A stretch of DNA of 64,000 bases from UBA3495 sp964629875 (GCA_964629875.1 CAZVRK010000003.1:53551-117550); one strand, 5' to 3'. Counted from the first letter of the stretch, positions 1-11,113 are shown. Made by a program: numbers and translations. Notes: generated by a model from the letters alone, not told the origin.

Positions 1-1
1 G

Positions 2-2014
2 GCAGGTGTTTACACGGCATTGCTGATCACTGTGATACTATCATCATTTTTACTGCACAAAAGGGTTTTCTGGTTAGTCTCCCAAGGAAAATCAGCAGCT
101 CGTTTCGATCAGCCCTGGATAAGGCTGACTGGAGCGATCTCTATAGTATTCGGACAACGGAAAGTTTTGCAAAGGGTCGGATCAATTGATCCTCGTAGTC
201 GCAGAATTGATCTAGCAGGTTTAGGACATGCATCAATATTTTGGGGGTTCATGTCGTTTACTGCCAGTTACGCGTTATTTATATTCGGGGACTCAATATG
301 GCCTGAATTGTCCAAAACAATAATTACAACCACAGGAGTCATGATCTTCAGTGCATATCTGGATATATTCGCAGCAATAATCCTTATTGCTCTTGGATGG
401 GGACTGACCCGCCGTTGGTTAATGAAACCACACAGACTAAGTTTTGATCTCACACGTAATATAGATGCAGTAATAGTAGTTGCGCTAACAGCAGCTCTGA
501 TGGTTGTTACTCTACTGGTCCACTCATTATATGTCGCCGCTGGGTACGATGGTCCTGAGTCTCACGTGCTCATTGGCGGATTGTTAGCAAAGGGATTTAT
601 GTCTCTAGGTGTCACCGAGGGTACGGCGATAGTACTACATGAAACTATGTGGTGGTTGCACTTAGCTGTAATATTATCCTTTGCAATTTACATACCATTT
701 TCTAAACATATACACATGGTCGCAGCACCACTTAACGCTTATTTCCGATCCCTTGAGCCCAGGGGCACATTACCTACAATAGATTTAGAAACTACTCCAC
801 GCTTTGGGGCAGGTAGAGTACAAGACTTTACATGGAAACAACTTCTTGATGGCTATGCCTGCGCCGTTTGTGGCAGGTGTACTGATGCATGTCCAGCCAA
901 TATTACGGGTAAAATTTTGTCTCCTATGCACATTGTCGAAAATCTCAAAGAACATATGATATCGATAGGGCACCAAGGAGCCCCTGACGCAGAACACATC
1001 GAGCCCCAACCGCTAATTGATCATGCTATACCGGAGCAAGCTATATGGGATTGTGTTTCATGTGGGGCTTGTATGGAAGAATGTCCGGTCGTTGTAGAAC
1101 ATGTCCCTACGATAATAGATATACGACGTAATCTAGTACTAGAAGAATCAAAAATTCCAGAAACTGGTATGAACGCCCTATTAAGCATGGAACAAAGAGG
1201 TCATCCATGGAGAGGAACTCAGTTTTCTCGAACTGACTGGGCTGAAGGACTAGACGTACCGACAATAGCGGATAATCCGAATGCAGAGATATTATTCTGG
1301 GTCGGTTGCACCTCAGCACTAGAACAGAGAAGCCAAGGGATAGCACGTTCAATGGTAAAAGTCCTCAAAGCCGCTAACGTCGATTTCGCCATTTTAGGAG
1401 AAGAAGAGACTTGCACCGGAGACCCCGCTAGAAGAATGGGGAATGAATATTTGTTCCAAATAATGGCTCAGCAAAACATAGAAACCATGAATCAATATAA
1501 CATCAAAAAGATTGTAACCATTTGCCCACACTGTTTTAACACTATACGAAACGAATATCCACAATTCGGTGGTGACTACGAAGTACTTCATTACAGCCAA
1601 TTCGTGGATGGTCTAATTAATCAAGGTCACATAAAACCCATCAAAATGATAGATACGACTCTGGCATATCACGATTCGTGTTATCTTGGTCGCCATAATG
1701 GGGTTTACGACGAGCCAAGAAACGTCGCTCGGGCTATACCTGGTCTCAAGCTAATCGAAATCGGATCTAGATGCAGAGAAAGAGGTTTTTGCTGCGGAGC
1801 AGGTGGCGGGCATATGTGGATAGAAGAGAGTCAAGGAGATCGTATTAACCACGTAAGAACTGACCAATTCTTGGAAACTGGAGCTGACACCGTGGGAGTG
1901 TCTTGTCCATTCTGTTTACAAATGATGACTGAGGGAATCCAATCCAAGGGGCAGTCAGATTCCAAGCAAAGCAAAGATGTTTTAGAATTATTGGCTGACA
2001 GTCTAGGGGATTAA
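2..2014 (+). CDS. Membrane-bound HdrD-like Fe-S oxidoreductase, 5' end cut by window
   Basis: This reading frame is open from the first bases of the window, so the gene probably starts upstream; the first possible internal start is a TTG at 20. Numbering from there, the first 250 or so residues are a multi-pass membrane domain resembling the nitrate reductase gamma (cytochrome b) family, with histidines such as those in HLAVILSF and KHIH. Two CxxCxxCxxxCP clusters follow near residues 281 and 344, which would bind two [4Fe-4S] clusters. The C-terminal half carries two cysteine-rich CCG-type domains (ETCTGDP, CPHC, then FCCGAGGGH, CPFC) as in HdrD and GlpC. Proteins of this layout are thought to pass electrons from an electron-transfer flavoprotein to the quinone pool during acyl-CoA oxidation. 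That role is inferred; no etfAB genes are visible here. Confidence 0.85.
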   Translation, partial: AGVYTALLITVILSSFLLHKRVFWLVSQGKSAARFDQPWIRLTGAISIVFGQRKVLQRVGSIDPRSRRIDLAGLGHASIFWGFMSFTASYALFIFGDSIWPELSKTIITTTGVMIFSAYLDIFAAIILIALGWGLTRRWLMKPHRLSFDLTRNIDAVIVVALTAALMVVTLLVHSLYVAAGYDGPESHVLIGGLLAKGFMSLGVTEGTAIVLHETMWWLHLAVILSFAIYIPFSKHIHMVAAPLNAYFRSLEPRGTLPTIDLETTPRFGAGRVQDFTWKQLLDGYACAVCGRCTDACPANITGKILSPMHIVENLKEHMISIGHQGAPDAEHIEPQPLIDHAIPEQAIWDCVSCGACMEECPVVVEHVPTIIDIRRNLVLEESKIPETGMNALLSMEQRGHPWRGTQFSRTDWAEGLDVPTIADNPNAEILFWVGCTSALEQRSQGIARSMVKVLKAANVDFAILGEEETCTGDPARRMGNEYLFQIMAQQNIETMNQYNIKKIVTICPHCFNTIRNEYPQFGGDYEVLHYSQFVDGLINQGHIKPIKMIDTTLAYHDSCYLGRHNGVYDEPRNVARAIPGLKLIEIGSRCRERGFCCGAGGGHMWIEESQGDRINHVRTDQFLETGADTVGVSCPFCLQMMTEGIQSKGQSDSKQSKDVLELLADSLGD

Positions 2015-2086
2015 CAGTTCTATTATATAGTTTTAAAGAAAACAAATAGTAGCTAACTACATTCCTTTATATGTAGGGGATATAAA

Positions 2087-3073
2087 ATGGATAATTCAAA
2101 GCCATTCCAGAGACTTGTAGTGCCGGACGATGAACCAGCTGTTCTAGCAAATACTCCTTTTGAAGCCCGCGCTCGCAGTCTAGCGCACGACGTCATATGG
2201 TATTTTGACAGACCTAATGACGAAACCTCAACTATCGAGAGACTCAGTGAAGCTGATTGTATAATAAACATTAGATCCTCCGTAAAATTCACTCGTAATG
2301 TCTTAGCAAACTGCAACAGTCTGAGGATATTGTCTGTTTGGGGAACAGGTGTAGACCATGTAGACTTGTTAGCTGCGGAAGAGTATGGCATAACAGTTTC
2401 AAACACCCCTGCATACGGAGCTCCATATGTTTCCGAACATGCTTTGACTCTGGCACTTGCCGTATCTCGCCAAATAGTAGAGTCCGATAGACATATCAGA
2501 CAGGGCGGCTGGACACGTGGATTCATTAACGAACTTTATGGAAAAACCCTTGGTGTAATAGGCACAGGGGCAATTGGCCAACGCATGATACAACTTGGCA
2601 AAGGGATCGGTATGAACGTCATCGCCTGGACAATCAATCCTGATAACAACAGGGCAAAAGAATATGGCACAGAATTCGTTGAACTAAACGATTTAATGGC
2701 ACAATCAGATGTCATATCAATCCATCTAGCATTATCAAATAAAACTGAAAAGCTCATTGGGGAAAATGAGATCGGTCTGATGAAAGAAACTGCTATATTA
2801 GTTAATACTGCCCGAGGTCCAATCGTGGACGAAAAAGCATTATTATCAGCCCTGAGATCACGCCAGATCGCTGGTGCAGGATTGGATTCGTTTGATATAG
2901 AACCACTACCCTCAGGCCACCCCTTTACCGAATTAGACAACGTTATATTATCTCCACATGCCGGTGGAATGGCTTACAATGGGACTATGAGGGGCTTAGA
3001 AATGTCTGTGGAAAACCTTGAATCATTCGCTAAAGGCAATCCGATTTACGTGGTGGCACAAGGATCACGCTAA
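2087..3073 (+). CDS. D-isomer specific 2-hydroxyacid dehydrogenase (SerA-like)
   Basis: A 328-residue NAD-dependent dehydrogenase of the D-2-hydroxyacid family. The Rossmann motif GVIGTGAIGQ lies near residue 155. The catalytic Arg sits in NTARGPIVDE, the Glu in the DSFDIEPLP region and the His in LSPHAGG. The protein resembles 3-phosphoglycerate dehydrogenase but lacks the C-terminal ACT/ASB regulatory domains, so it may act on phosphoglycerate, glyoxylate/hydroxypyruvate or another 2-oxo acid. The ATG at 2087 follows a purine-rich stretch (AGGGGATATAAA). It lies about 70 bases after the Fe-S oxidoreductase on the same strand and could share its transcript. The family is certain; the substrate is not. 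Confidence 0.85.
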   Translation: MDNSKPFQRLVVPDDEPAVLANTPFEARARSLAHDVIWYFDRPNDETSTIERLSEADCIINIRSSVKFTRNVLANCNSLRILSVWGTGVDHVDLLAAEEYGITVSNTPAYGAPYVSEHALTLALAVSRQIVESDRHIRQGGWTRGFINELYGKTLGVIGTGAIGQRMIQLGKGIGMNVIAWTINPDNNRAKEYGTEFVELNDLMAQSDVISIHLALSNKTEKLIGENEIGLMKETAILVNTARGPIVDEKALLSALRSRQIAGAGLDSFDIEPLPSGHPFTELDNVILSPHAGGMAYNGTMRGLEMSVENLESFAKGNPIYVVAQGSR

Positions 3074-3106
3074 GCTTCAATACCTATCATAATAACGTAA
3101 TATTGA

Positions 3107-3400
3107 TTATATGCCAGATATGATTTCTGTGGAACAATCAACTATCTCGAAATCTAATCTTAACGATTCAATATATGTGACCATATTAGAGATTTGACCA
3201 CTCACATAGGGAATATCATTACCCACACTACAAAAAACTATATCAGACGTTTGCCACAGATTGTTGTTAGCCTCCTCAGCCGCCGATACATTGAAACGAT
3301 TCCGGACACGTTCCACTAAAGAGCGAGTTATCCCGCGACTATCTTTCAGGCTATGCGATTCTTCCATGTAGATTTTCAAACAGCAAATTCCTATATGCAT
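3107..3400 (-). CDS. DUF503 (YlxP-like) family protein
   Basis: A 97-residue protein matching the YlxP/DUF503 family from its first residues: MHIGICCLKIYMEESHSLKD, then RVRNRFNVSAAEEANNNLWQ. In Firmicutes this small protein is encoded near ribosome-maturation genes, but its function is unsettled. The frame stays open upstream to 3505, but the ATG at 3400 begins exactly where the family does and has an AGGGG ribosome-binding site, so the shorter form is chosen. It converges on the hydroxyacid dehydrogenase and is divergent from rex. Confidence 0.8.
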   Translation of the reverse strand: MHIGICCLKIYMEESHSLKDSRGITRSLVERVRNRFNVSAAEEANNNLWQTSDIVFCSVGNDIPYVSGQISNMVTYIESLRLDFEIVDCSTEIISGI

Positions 3401-3611
3401 AATGATATCCCCTGTAAATATACGAAATGAACGGAATAATAAATACAATCTATTATTTGATATAATTCGAGTGCGCTCAACTTTCATCGATAAAATGATA
3501 TGCATAGAAACGTTGTCGCAATATTACATACATTATTCAAGCATCTAGTAACCAACATTCGTAAAAGCGTCTTAGAGCCCTCTATTCATCAACACATCAC
3601 TGATCAGTTAT

Positions 3612-4274
3612 ATGGCCGAACAACCAGAACATATATTAGAATCGTCCACAAGCGTACCAGATGTTGTCATTGGACGCTTACCACAATATGTCAGAATACT
3701 AAGTCAGATGGAATGTTCAGGACTGACAATAACGAATTCCAAACAATTGGGTGAATTATTGAAAGTCACTCCTGCGCAAATCAGGAAAGATCTCAGTTAT
3801 TTCGGAAGATTCGGCAAACAGGGTAAAGGTTACAGTGTCCCTATGCTAATTGACCAACTTAGACAAATATTAGGGATAAATAAGAACTGGAATGTTTTAT
3901 TAATTGGCGTAGGCAGATTAGGCAGAGCGATACTTAGCTATCCGGGATTCACTCCAGATGGTTTCCACATAGTTGCTGCAGCAGATAACGATCCTGAAAT
4001 AATCGGTCAAACAATTGAAGGTCTTGTTATAAATGCTCCTGGTACCATATCCAAACTACTAAAAGACCATTCCATTGATATTGGTATTGTCGCGGTTCCA
4101 ATACAACGCACTCAATCCGTGATAGATGAATTGGTCAAATATGGCGTAAAGGCAATTTTGAATTATGCTCCTATCACGCCCCACGTTCCTAGTAACGTGA
4201 GAATTCAGAATATTGATCCAGTATTATCTTTACAATCAATGACATACTATCTTAATAGAAAAGCCCTGGCCTAA
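3612..4274 (+). CDS. rex: Redox-sensing transcriptional repressor Rex
   Basis: A 220-residue Rex protein. The N-terminal winged helix includes the recognition region TPAQIRKDLSYFGRFGKQGKGY. It is followed by a Rossmann domain with the NADH motif LIGVGRLGRAIL and the family-typical AADNDPEIIGQ. Rex binds DNA when NAD+ is abundant and releases it as NADH rises, controlling respiratory and fermentative genes. Its position convergent to the ATP synthase operon and near a membrane Fe-S oxidoreductase suits a respiratory role. I looked upstream of rex for the usual TTGTGAA-type operator and saw no convincing site, so its targets are not evident from this window. Confidence 0.95.
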   Translation: MAEQPEHILESSTSVPDVVIGRLPQYVRILSQMECSGLTITNSKQLGELLKVTPAQIRKDLSYFGRFGKQGKGYSVPMLIDQLRQILGINKNWNVLLIGVGRLGRAILSYPGFTPDGFHIVAAADNDPEIIGQTIEGLVINAPGTISKLLKDHSIDIGIVAVPIQRTQSVIDELVKYGVKAILNYAPITPHVPSNVRIQNIDPVLSLQSMTYYLNRKALA

Positions 4275-4292
4275 TTAGGTCAGGGCTTTTCT
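4257..4292. terminator. Bidirectional intrinsic terminator between rex and atpC
   Basis: An inverted repeat of about 15 bases per arm (AGAAAAGCCCTGGCC against GGTCAGGGCTTTTCT) with a short TAATTA loop. Each arm ends in a T-rich tract on its own strand. It overlaps the end of rex and lies 26 bases beyond the atpC stop, so it can end transcription from both sides. Confidence 0.85.
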
Positions 4293-4318
4293 ATTAAGCA
4301 TATTTTCCATATTGATAA

Positions 4319-4576
4319 CTAATCTTCGGTTATACCCTCAGCTAGTATCATAACCTGATTCGACAAGACCTCTAAGAAACCTCCAGTGACCGTCCAACGC
4401 TGGTCTGAGCCATTCTTAGTAACTCTTATTGTCCCTTGCTGCAGGGCAGTCATTAATGGCGAATGATTAGGCAATATACCTAACTGCCCTTCGGTACCTG
4501 GAGCTACCAGAACATCTACCTCGTCAGAATACACTTCTGATTCTGGCGTTATTATTTGAACTCGCATCGTTGCCAT
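4319..4576 (-). CDS. atpC: ATP synthase epsilon subunit, short form
   Basis: This 85-residue protein is the F1 epsilon subunit. It contains the N-terminal beta-sandwich with the family's typical PESEVYSDEVDVLVAPGTEG and LGILPNHSPLMT. The usual subunit is about 130-140 residues and ends in two helices that can extend into F1 and inhibit ATP hydrolysis. This one stops after the beta-sandwich, so that regulatory domain is missing. The stop codon is followed by a strong terminator, with no sign of a frameshifted remainder. It is the last gene of the operon, 5 bases after atpD. Confidence 0.92.
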   Translation of the reverse strand: MATMRVQIITPESEVYSDEVDVLVAPGTEGQLGILPNHSPLMTALQQGTIRVTKNGSDQRWTVTGGFLEVLSNQVMILAEGITED

Positions 4577-4581
4577 CAGAT

Positions 4582-5985
<1,404 letters not shown>

Positions 5986-6005
5986 TTAACCTCCAGAAAT
6001 ACCCA

Positions 6006-6869
6006 TTACCCCTCTAGGGCCATTTGACCGCCCACCAAGTCTAGTAATTCATTGGTGATACTGTCTTGTCTTAGTTTATTCATTGTTAGAGTCAGTTCAT
6101 CGCCCAAAGATTTCGCATTATCGGTCGCGCTACGCATTGCAACCATTCGGGCTGACTGTTCACTAGCGATGGACTCCAAAATGGCTTGATACACTTGAAC
6201 CGCTATAAACTTCGGTAAGAGCGTATCAATGAGTGTTGCAGGATCAGGTTCATAAGTGTATCCCGACATAGACGATATGCTCAAAGCAGCGGGTTCCACT
6301 GGTAACAGTTTCTCAACCACCGGTTTTTGGGACATCGTGGACTCGAATTTTGCATAAGCAACATACAACTCATCAATGTTGCCACTAGAATACTCTTCTA
6401 TTACCAGAGACGATATTTCTTCAGTGTCAGACAAAGTTGGCCTGTCTCCCAAGTCTGTGAAAAACTCTACAATATGCCTTCCTGTACGATTTAGAAACTC
6501 TCTACCCTTTCGACCTACACATATTGTGGAAACATTTGACTCTGACGATCCCATAAATCGGCCCACGCTACCATTTATCGAGGAGTGCAAACCTCCTGCT
6601 AGACCACGATCCGGTTCAATCAATAATAATCCTACATTATTGACAGGCCTTGACTGCAATAAAGGATGGACTATACCTGAATCGTCAATTGGCTGCGCCG
6701 CGAGATTAGTAATAACCTGTAGCATTTTTTCAGCATACGGCCGCCCCTGGGTAACTGCCATTTGGGCTCTACGCATCTTTGAAGCCGCAACTAGCGACAT
6801 GGCATTAGTTACCTTCCCAGTATTCTCGACGCTTCGTATACGTCGCCTTATATCTCTCACGCTAGGCAT
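6006..6869 (-). CDS. atpG: ATP synthase F1 gamma subunit
   Basis: A 287-residue central-stalk subunit. The N-terminal helix begins PSVRDIRRRIRSVENTGKVT with the usual MSLVAASKMRRAQ. The C-terminal helix contains SEQSARMVAMRSATDNAKSLGD and ITNELLDLVGG, the family's signature. The two helices form the rotor shaft inside the alpha3beta3 ring and couple c-ring rotation to catalysis. It lies between atpA and atpD with short gaps, as in most bacteria. Confidence 0.97.
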   Translation of the reverse strand: MPSVRDIRRRIRSVENTGKVTNAMSLVAASKMRRAQMAVTQGRPYAEKMLQVITNLAAQPIDDSGIVHPLLQSRPVNNVGLLLIEPDRGLAGGLHSSINGSVGRFMGSSESNVSTICVGRKGREFLNRTGRHIVEFFTDLGDRPTLSDTEEISSLVIEEYSSGNIDELYVAYAKFESTMSQKPVVEKLLPVEPAALSISSMSGYTYEPDPATLIDTLLPKFIAVQVYQAILESIASEQSARMVAMRSATDNAKSLGDELTLTMNKLRQDSITNELLDLVGGQMALEG

Positions 6870-6905
6870 TTATATACGCCCTATTTATATCGTTAGTTTT
6901 AATCA

Positions 6906-8414
6906 TTATGCAAATGTCGTCTTAAAGTCGTTAATTGCCTTAGTTAAACTTCCTCGAAGTTCTTCTGAGACATCCCCTGTCTCCATAATCGTTGAAGCTA
7001 ACTCAGGATGGTTACTATCCATATATCGCAGTAGTTGTTCTTCAAAAGAGCCGCACTTTGATATTTCCACATCATCCATAAGACCTGCATTTACGGCAAA
7101 AAGAACTATTACTTGATGTCCCAGGGATAATGGAACGTACTGTCCCTGCTTTAGAATCTCTGTAGACAACTCGCCTCTGGCCAACTGAGCTCTTGTTGCA
7201 GCATCCAAATCGGCAGTACCAAACTGGGCGAAACTAGCTAGTTCTCGGTACTGGGCTAAGTCCAATCTCAGCCTTCCCGCTACCTGTCTAATTGCTCTAG
7301 TTTGCGCAGCACCTCCAACACGAGACACTGACAAACCAACATTGACTGCAGGGCGTATTCCGGAATTGAAAAGCTCTGGTTCAAGATAAATCTGGCCATC
7401 TGTTATAGAGATCACGTTAGTAGGGATATACGCGGACACGTCTCCAGCCTGAGTTTCAATAATTGGCAACGCAGTCAACGATCCTCCACCATGCTCATCA
7501 TCTAGCCTAGCAGCACGCTCGAGAAGTCTGCTATGCAGATAAAAGACATCTCCGGGATACGCTTCTCGGCCAGCAGGTCGTCGTAATAATAGTGACATCT
7601 GGCGATACGCCCAGGCATGTTTAGTCAGATCATCGTACACAATCAGTACATCTTTACCCTGGTCCATAAAATACTCGCCCATAGCGCAGCCAGCATATGG
7701 GGCTATAAACTGCAACGGCGCCGAATCAGATGAACCTGCGTTCACTACAATCGTGTGACTCAGAGCGTCATTTTCTTCTAATATTCCCACAACCTGTGCA
7801 ACTTTACTCTGCTTCTGTCCCACAGCTACGTAGATGCATATGAGATCCCCACCCTTCTGGTTTATTATTGAGTCGATCGCTATAGCCGTCTTACCTGTAG
7901 ATCTGTCACCGATTATCAGTTCCCTCTGACCTCTTCCAATCGGGATCATTGAGTCAATGGATTTAATTCCTGTCTGTACAGGAGTATCCACAGATTTTCT
8001 CACAACCACGTTAGGGGCAACGGTTTCCACTGGTCTAGTTTCAGTAGTTCCCACAGGACCTTTACCATCAAGCGGTCTACCCAAAGGATCAACTACTCTG
8101 CCGATTAATGACTCACCCACTGGAACTTCAATAATCTGTCCAGTGGACCTCACCCTATCCCCTTCTTTAACAGCATTGGGATCACCTAAAATAGCTGCCC
8201 CAACTAAATCAGATTCAAGGTTCATTGCCACACCAAGGACATCATTGCCAAAATCCAAAAGTTCATTGGATTGGACTCCTTGAAGCCCCTGGATACTTGC
8301 GACCCCATCACCGACCTGAACAACACTACCGACGTCAACCAGCGTCAAATCTCCGCCGAATTCTTCAATCTGGCGCTTTATTAATGAAACTATCTCTTGA
8401 CCCCTAATTGCCAT
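6906..8414 (-). CDS. atpA: ATP synthase F1 alpha subunit
   Basis: This 502-residue alpha subunit carries the non-catalytic nucleotide site. The P-loop [13 protein letters not shown] is present, as is the alpha-specific signature region around [14 protein letters not shown] with its conserved Arg finger. Residues 1-95 form the beta-barrel crown and the C-terminal third is helical. The ATG at 8414 has an AAGGAG ribosome-binding site 8 bases upstream. It is the fourth F1/Fo structural gene from the 3' end of the minus-strand operon. Confidence 0.98.
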   Translation of the reverse strand: MAIRGQEIVSLIKRQIEEFGGDLTLVDVGSVVQVGDGVASIQGLQGVQSNELLDFGNDVLGVAMNLESDLVGAAILGDPNAVKEGDRVRSTGQIIEVPVGESLIGRVVDPLGRPLDGKGPVGTTETRPVETVAPNVVVRKSVDTPVQTGIKSIDSMIPIGRGQRELIIGDRSTGKTAIAIDSIINQKGGDLICIYVAVGQKQSKVAQVVGILEENDALSHTIVVNAGSSDSAPLQFIAPYAGCAMGEYFMDQGKDVLIVYDDLTKHAWAYRQMSLLLRRPAGREAYPGDVFYLHSRLLERAARLDDEHGGGSLTALPIIETQAGDVSAYIPTNVISITDGQIYLEPELFNSGIRPAVNVGLSVSRVGGAAQTRAIRQVAGRLRLDLAQYRELASFAQFGTADLDAATRAQLARGELSTEILKQGQYVPLSLGHQVIVLFAVNAGLMDDVEISKCGSFEEQLLRYMDSNHPELASTIMETGDVSEELRGSLTKAINDFKTTFA

Positions 8415-8440
8415 AGGAAGTCTCCTTTAATCTAGCGAAT

Positions 8441-8986
8441 TTAAGATACCACTACTTCGGAGCGTACTTGCTTTCGAAGTTCCTCTAACTGCGTCTTAGT
8501 ACTACCATCTAATAATTGATCGCCTATTTGGATGACTACGCCGCCCAATATAGACTCATCTACATTAGTATTGATAACAACCTCTTTTTTTACCAGGTCT
8601 TGTACAAATGTTTTTATTTTATCTATTTGAGCACTATCAAGTTCTACAGCGGAAGTTAATTCCACTCTTTGCCTACCTCTTAAGATATCAACCAGCCGTG
8701 TGTAATTATCATATACATCCCCAACTATCCCTACAGAGCCTCTCGCAACTAATAGAGAGATCAAATTCTGAACCATGGGGTCAACATCGGTCATTACAGC
8801 CTCAACCGCTTCTCTCTTCCTCAGTAGAGATACTTCGGCATGATTTAACAGAGCGCGAAACTCGTCATCATTCAACACTTGTACTACTAATTCGAGCTGA
8901 ACTAGCCACTCGTCTACAGTGCCTTTTTCAGTCGCTAGTTCGAATAGCGCTCTTGCGTATCTATCTCCAGATACTTGTTTTGCCAT
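8441..8986 (-). CDS. atpH: ATP synthase F1 delta subunit
   Basis: This 181-residue protein is the peripheral-stalk delta subunit (OSCP in mitochondria), which joins the b-subunit dimer to the top of F1. The N-terminal helical domain begins with the typical RYARALFELATEKG. The C-terminal domain has the family's ESILGGVVIQIGDQLLDGS. The gene starts 5 bases after the atpF stop codon, suggesting translational coupling. Length and position are normal. Confidence 0.95.
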   Translation of the reverse strand: MAKQVSGDRYARALFELATEKGTVDEWLVQLELVVQVLNDDEFRALLNHAEVSLLRKREAVEAVMTDVDPMVQNLISLLVARGSVGIVGDVYDNYTRLVDILRGRQRVELTSAVELDSAQIDKIKTFVQDLVKKEVVINTNVDESILGGVVIQIGDQLLDGSTKTQLEELRKQVRSEVVVS

Positions 8987-8991
8987 AATTA

Positions 8992-9495
8992 CTAACCTTT
9001 ACTGGTGTTCTGACCACTTTCTTCTAAGACCTGGGATATAAGTTCGTCGTGAGCTTGTCTATCTACCGTTCGGCGTATCACTCTCTCCGCGGCAGTTATA
9101 GCCAAGTCACCAAATGCAACTCTGACTTCAGCCAAAGCTGCCTCACGCTCCTGCTGTATATCTCCGCGGGCACGTTCCACAAAATTCTCTGCATCCCCGC
9201 GAGCTTTTTCCATTTCTTCTTCTCTAAATCGGTTAGCAGCTTCTCTGGCTTGATCTAGCAAGCGCTGGCCCTCCCTCCGAGCTTCTGCCAATTGCTCTTC
9301 CACAGCGGTCTGAGCATTTGCAGCCTCATCGCGGGCTTTGTCAGCGGCTTCCAAACTTTCTCTTATGCGTTCGGACCGTTGATCCATAGCCCTTAGGAGT
9401 GGCTTATATGCGAAAGCGTATAAAACTCCCAAAAGAACCACGAAGTTCAGTAGATACGCTACTAACGTCGGAAGATTAATTCCTAACTGTGTCAC
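8992..9495 (-). CDS. atpF: ATP synthase Fo subunit b
   Basis: This 167-residue peripheral-stalk subunit has one N-terminal membrane helix (about residues 7-28) and then a long charged coiled coil rich in Glu, Arg, Ala and Gln (residues 35-150). The helix starts with LPTLVAYLLNFVVLLGVLYAF, and the following KPLLRAMDQRSERIRESLEAA is typical of b. The start is GTG at 9495, supported by a GAGGGAG ribosome-binding site 6 bases upstream. Only one b gene is present, so the stalk should be a homodimer. Confidence 0.95.
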   Translation of the reverse strand: MTQLGINLPTLVAYLLNFVVLLGVLYAFAYKPLLRAMDQRSERIRESLEAADKARDEAANAQTAVEEQLAEARREGQRLLDQAREAANRFREEEMEKARGDAENFVERARGDIQQEREAALAEVRVAFGDLAITAAERVIRRTVDRQAHDELISQVLEESGQNTSKG

Positions 9496-9528
9496 GTTTA
9501 CTCCCTCTGAAATGCCGACTATATTGGA

Positions 9529-9780
<252 letters not shown>

Positions 9781-9806
9781 CTATAGCCTCCTATGTATTC
9801 CGCCTT

Positions 9807-10850
9807 TTAATGTTCCTCATGCTGGACAGCTACTGATAAGAACACGAGAGTCAATCCAGCAAATATTACTGATTGAATTAAACCAACCAGCAGTTCTAAC
9901 CCGTAAACAAAGTTCGTGATCACTAGAGGTGCCAAAAATGTGATCATAACTACTAATATTTCTCCAGCTGTCATGTTTCCAAACAGCCTGAACGTAAAAC
10001 TAACTATTCTAATTAATTCACTGATAAATTCGAGTATACCTACGAATATATCAATTAAGCCCCCAAATAATCCTTTTTTGAAAATACTACCAAATGCGAA
10101 AAACTTCGTAAGGTACCCCACACCATGCGCCTTGAAACCCCAATATTCTACAAATACGAAAGATACCAACGCCAAAGCTAGTGGCATGTTCAAGTCTGTC
10201 CCAGCGGGTCTAACTAGATGCACCAGTATGAGGTTATCATCTCCCACGTACCCGAGGAATTGATAGAACGGGAATAACGCTAACCACGCATTAAACAACA
10301 CAAAGAAAAATATAGTAGCAACTATAGGGAAAGCTTTACGAGCCATTTCTGGACCTAGCACCCCTGTCGAGAAGCTAATTATGCCTTCGAACAGCGTCTC
10401 TACAAGCCCTTGCATTCTTCCAGGCACTAAGCGTTTCCTACCGGATCCTAATACAAAAAACAGTATCATGACGATTGAAGCTAGCCATGCAGAAAGCATC
10501 GTGTTGGTGATCGCGAATTCAGTAACCCCTAGCGGAGTAGAGTGGTGACCCTCGTCATGGCCCTCATTCTCTTTTCCATGACCCGAATCAGTTGAGTGAC
10601 CATTATCTTCAGATTTATGATCTCCAGATTTATGATCAACCTGTTTCTCAGTTAGTCCAAGATGAAGATTACGCTTCGATGCAGGAAATACAGGTTGCGG
10701 AGGCAAATGTATTTCTGGTTGTGGGACAAAACTGTCTTGACCCCGTATGGCCGACCCAATACCGCCGATAACAAAACCTAGCAATAAGAGAGCTACCAGA
10801 GCCACTATAACGCCCAGAAGTAGACTTTTCCCGAGTCCACCCGACAACAC
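9807..10850 (-). CDS. atpB: ATP synthase Fo subunit a with histidine-rich N-terminal insert
   Basis: This 347-residue membrane subunit forms the proton half-channels. The essential stator Arg is at about residue 288 in FTFRLFGNMTAGE. It is longer than the usual roughly 240-280 residues because of an extra N-terminal helix (about 11-33) and a hydrophilic stretch of about 75 residues. Within that stretch, residues 73-103 hold seven His among many Asp, Glu, Gly and Ser, encoded partly by a short DNA repeat near 10609-10640. The stretch precedes the first conserved helix and should face the periplasm. The start is a GTG that overlaps the stop of the preceding gene by one base (TAGTG), implying translational coupling. 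Confidence 0.95.
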   Translation of the reverse strand: MLSGGLGKSLLLGVIVALVALLLLGFVIGGIGSAIRGQDSFVPQPEIHLPPQPVFPASKRNLHLGLTEKQVDHKSGDHKSEDNGHSTDSGHGKENEGHDEGHHSTPLGVTEFAITNTMLSAWLASIVMILFFVLGSGRKRLVPGRMQGLVETLFEGIISFSTGVLGPEMARKAFPIVATIFFFVLFNAWLALFPFYQFLGYVGDDNLILVHLVRPAGTDLNMPLALALVSFVFVEYWGFKAHGVGYLTKFFAFGSIFKKGLFGGLIDIFVGILEFISELIRIVSFTFRLFGNMTAGEILVVMITFLAPLVITNFVYGLELLVGLIQSVIFAGLTLVFLSVAVQHEEH

Positions 10851-11098
10851 TATTTTATTCCCCCTTGTTCTTTGACAGATCGCTTTTCTGAATTATAGAT
10901 CATTGGCTGCACCATCTTGTATATACCCCAGAAAGCCGTGACAGTTCCCAGAATTATACCGATCAAGGTAAATATGAACACTGACCCTAACCATTTGTCT
11001 AATGCGATGCCGGCTACAATACCGCCGACTATACAGAAAGCCACATACCAGCCAAGGCCAGCGAGTCTTAGCGCTACAGCCCATCTAGAATGCCCCAT
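10850..11098 (-). CDS. AtpI/AtpZ-type Fo accessory protein
   Basis: A small protein of about 82 residues with two membrane helices (roughly residues 13-35 and 40-62), then a basic tail. It matches the AtpI/AtpZ accessory family: GGIVAGIALDKWLG and LIGIILGTVTAFWGIYKM. Members sit at the head of ATP synthase operons and help assemble the c-ring or carry Mg2+/Ca2+. Two TTG codons lie just upstream in frame, but ATG 11098 has a GAGGT ribosome-binding site at proper distance and is preferred. Its stop overlaps the atpB start. Confidence 0.8.
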   Translation of the reverse strand: MGHSRWAVALRLAGLGWYVAFCIVGGIVAGIALDKWLGSVFIFTLIGIILGTVTAFWGIYKMVQPMIYNSEKRSVKEQGGIK

Positions 11099-11113
11099 CA
11101 ACAAACCTCGAGA

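Noticed and set aside
2053..2526. 157-codon frame opposite the hydroxyacid dehydrogenase
   Set aside because: Fully antisense to a conserved gene; composition shows no protein-family features.
3401..3611. Rex operator upstream of rex
   Set aside because: No TTGTGAA-N6-TTCACAA-like palindrome could be found in this interval.
6376..7116. Open frame of 246 codons on the plus strand across atpG/atpA
   Set aside because: It lies opposite two certain ATP synthase genes, has no recognisable domain and no ribosome-binding site; it is a by-product of their codon use.
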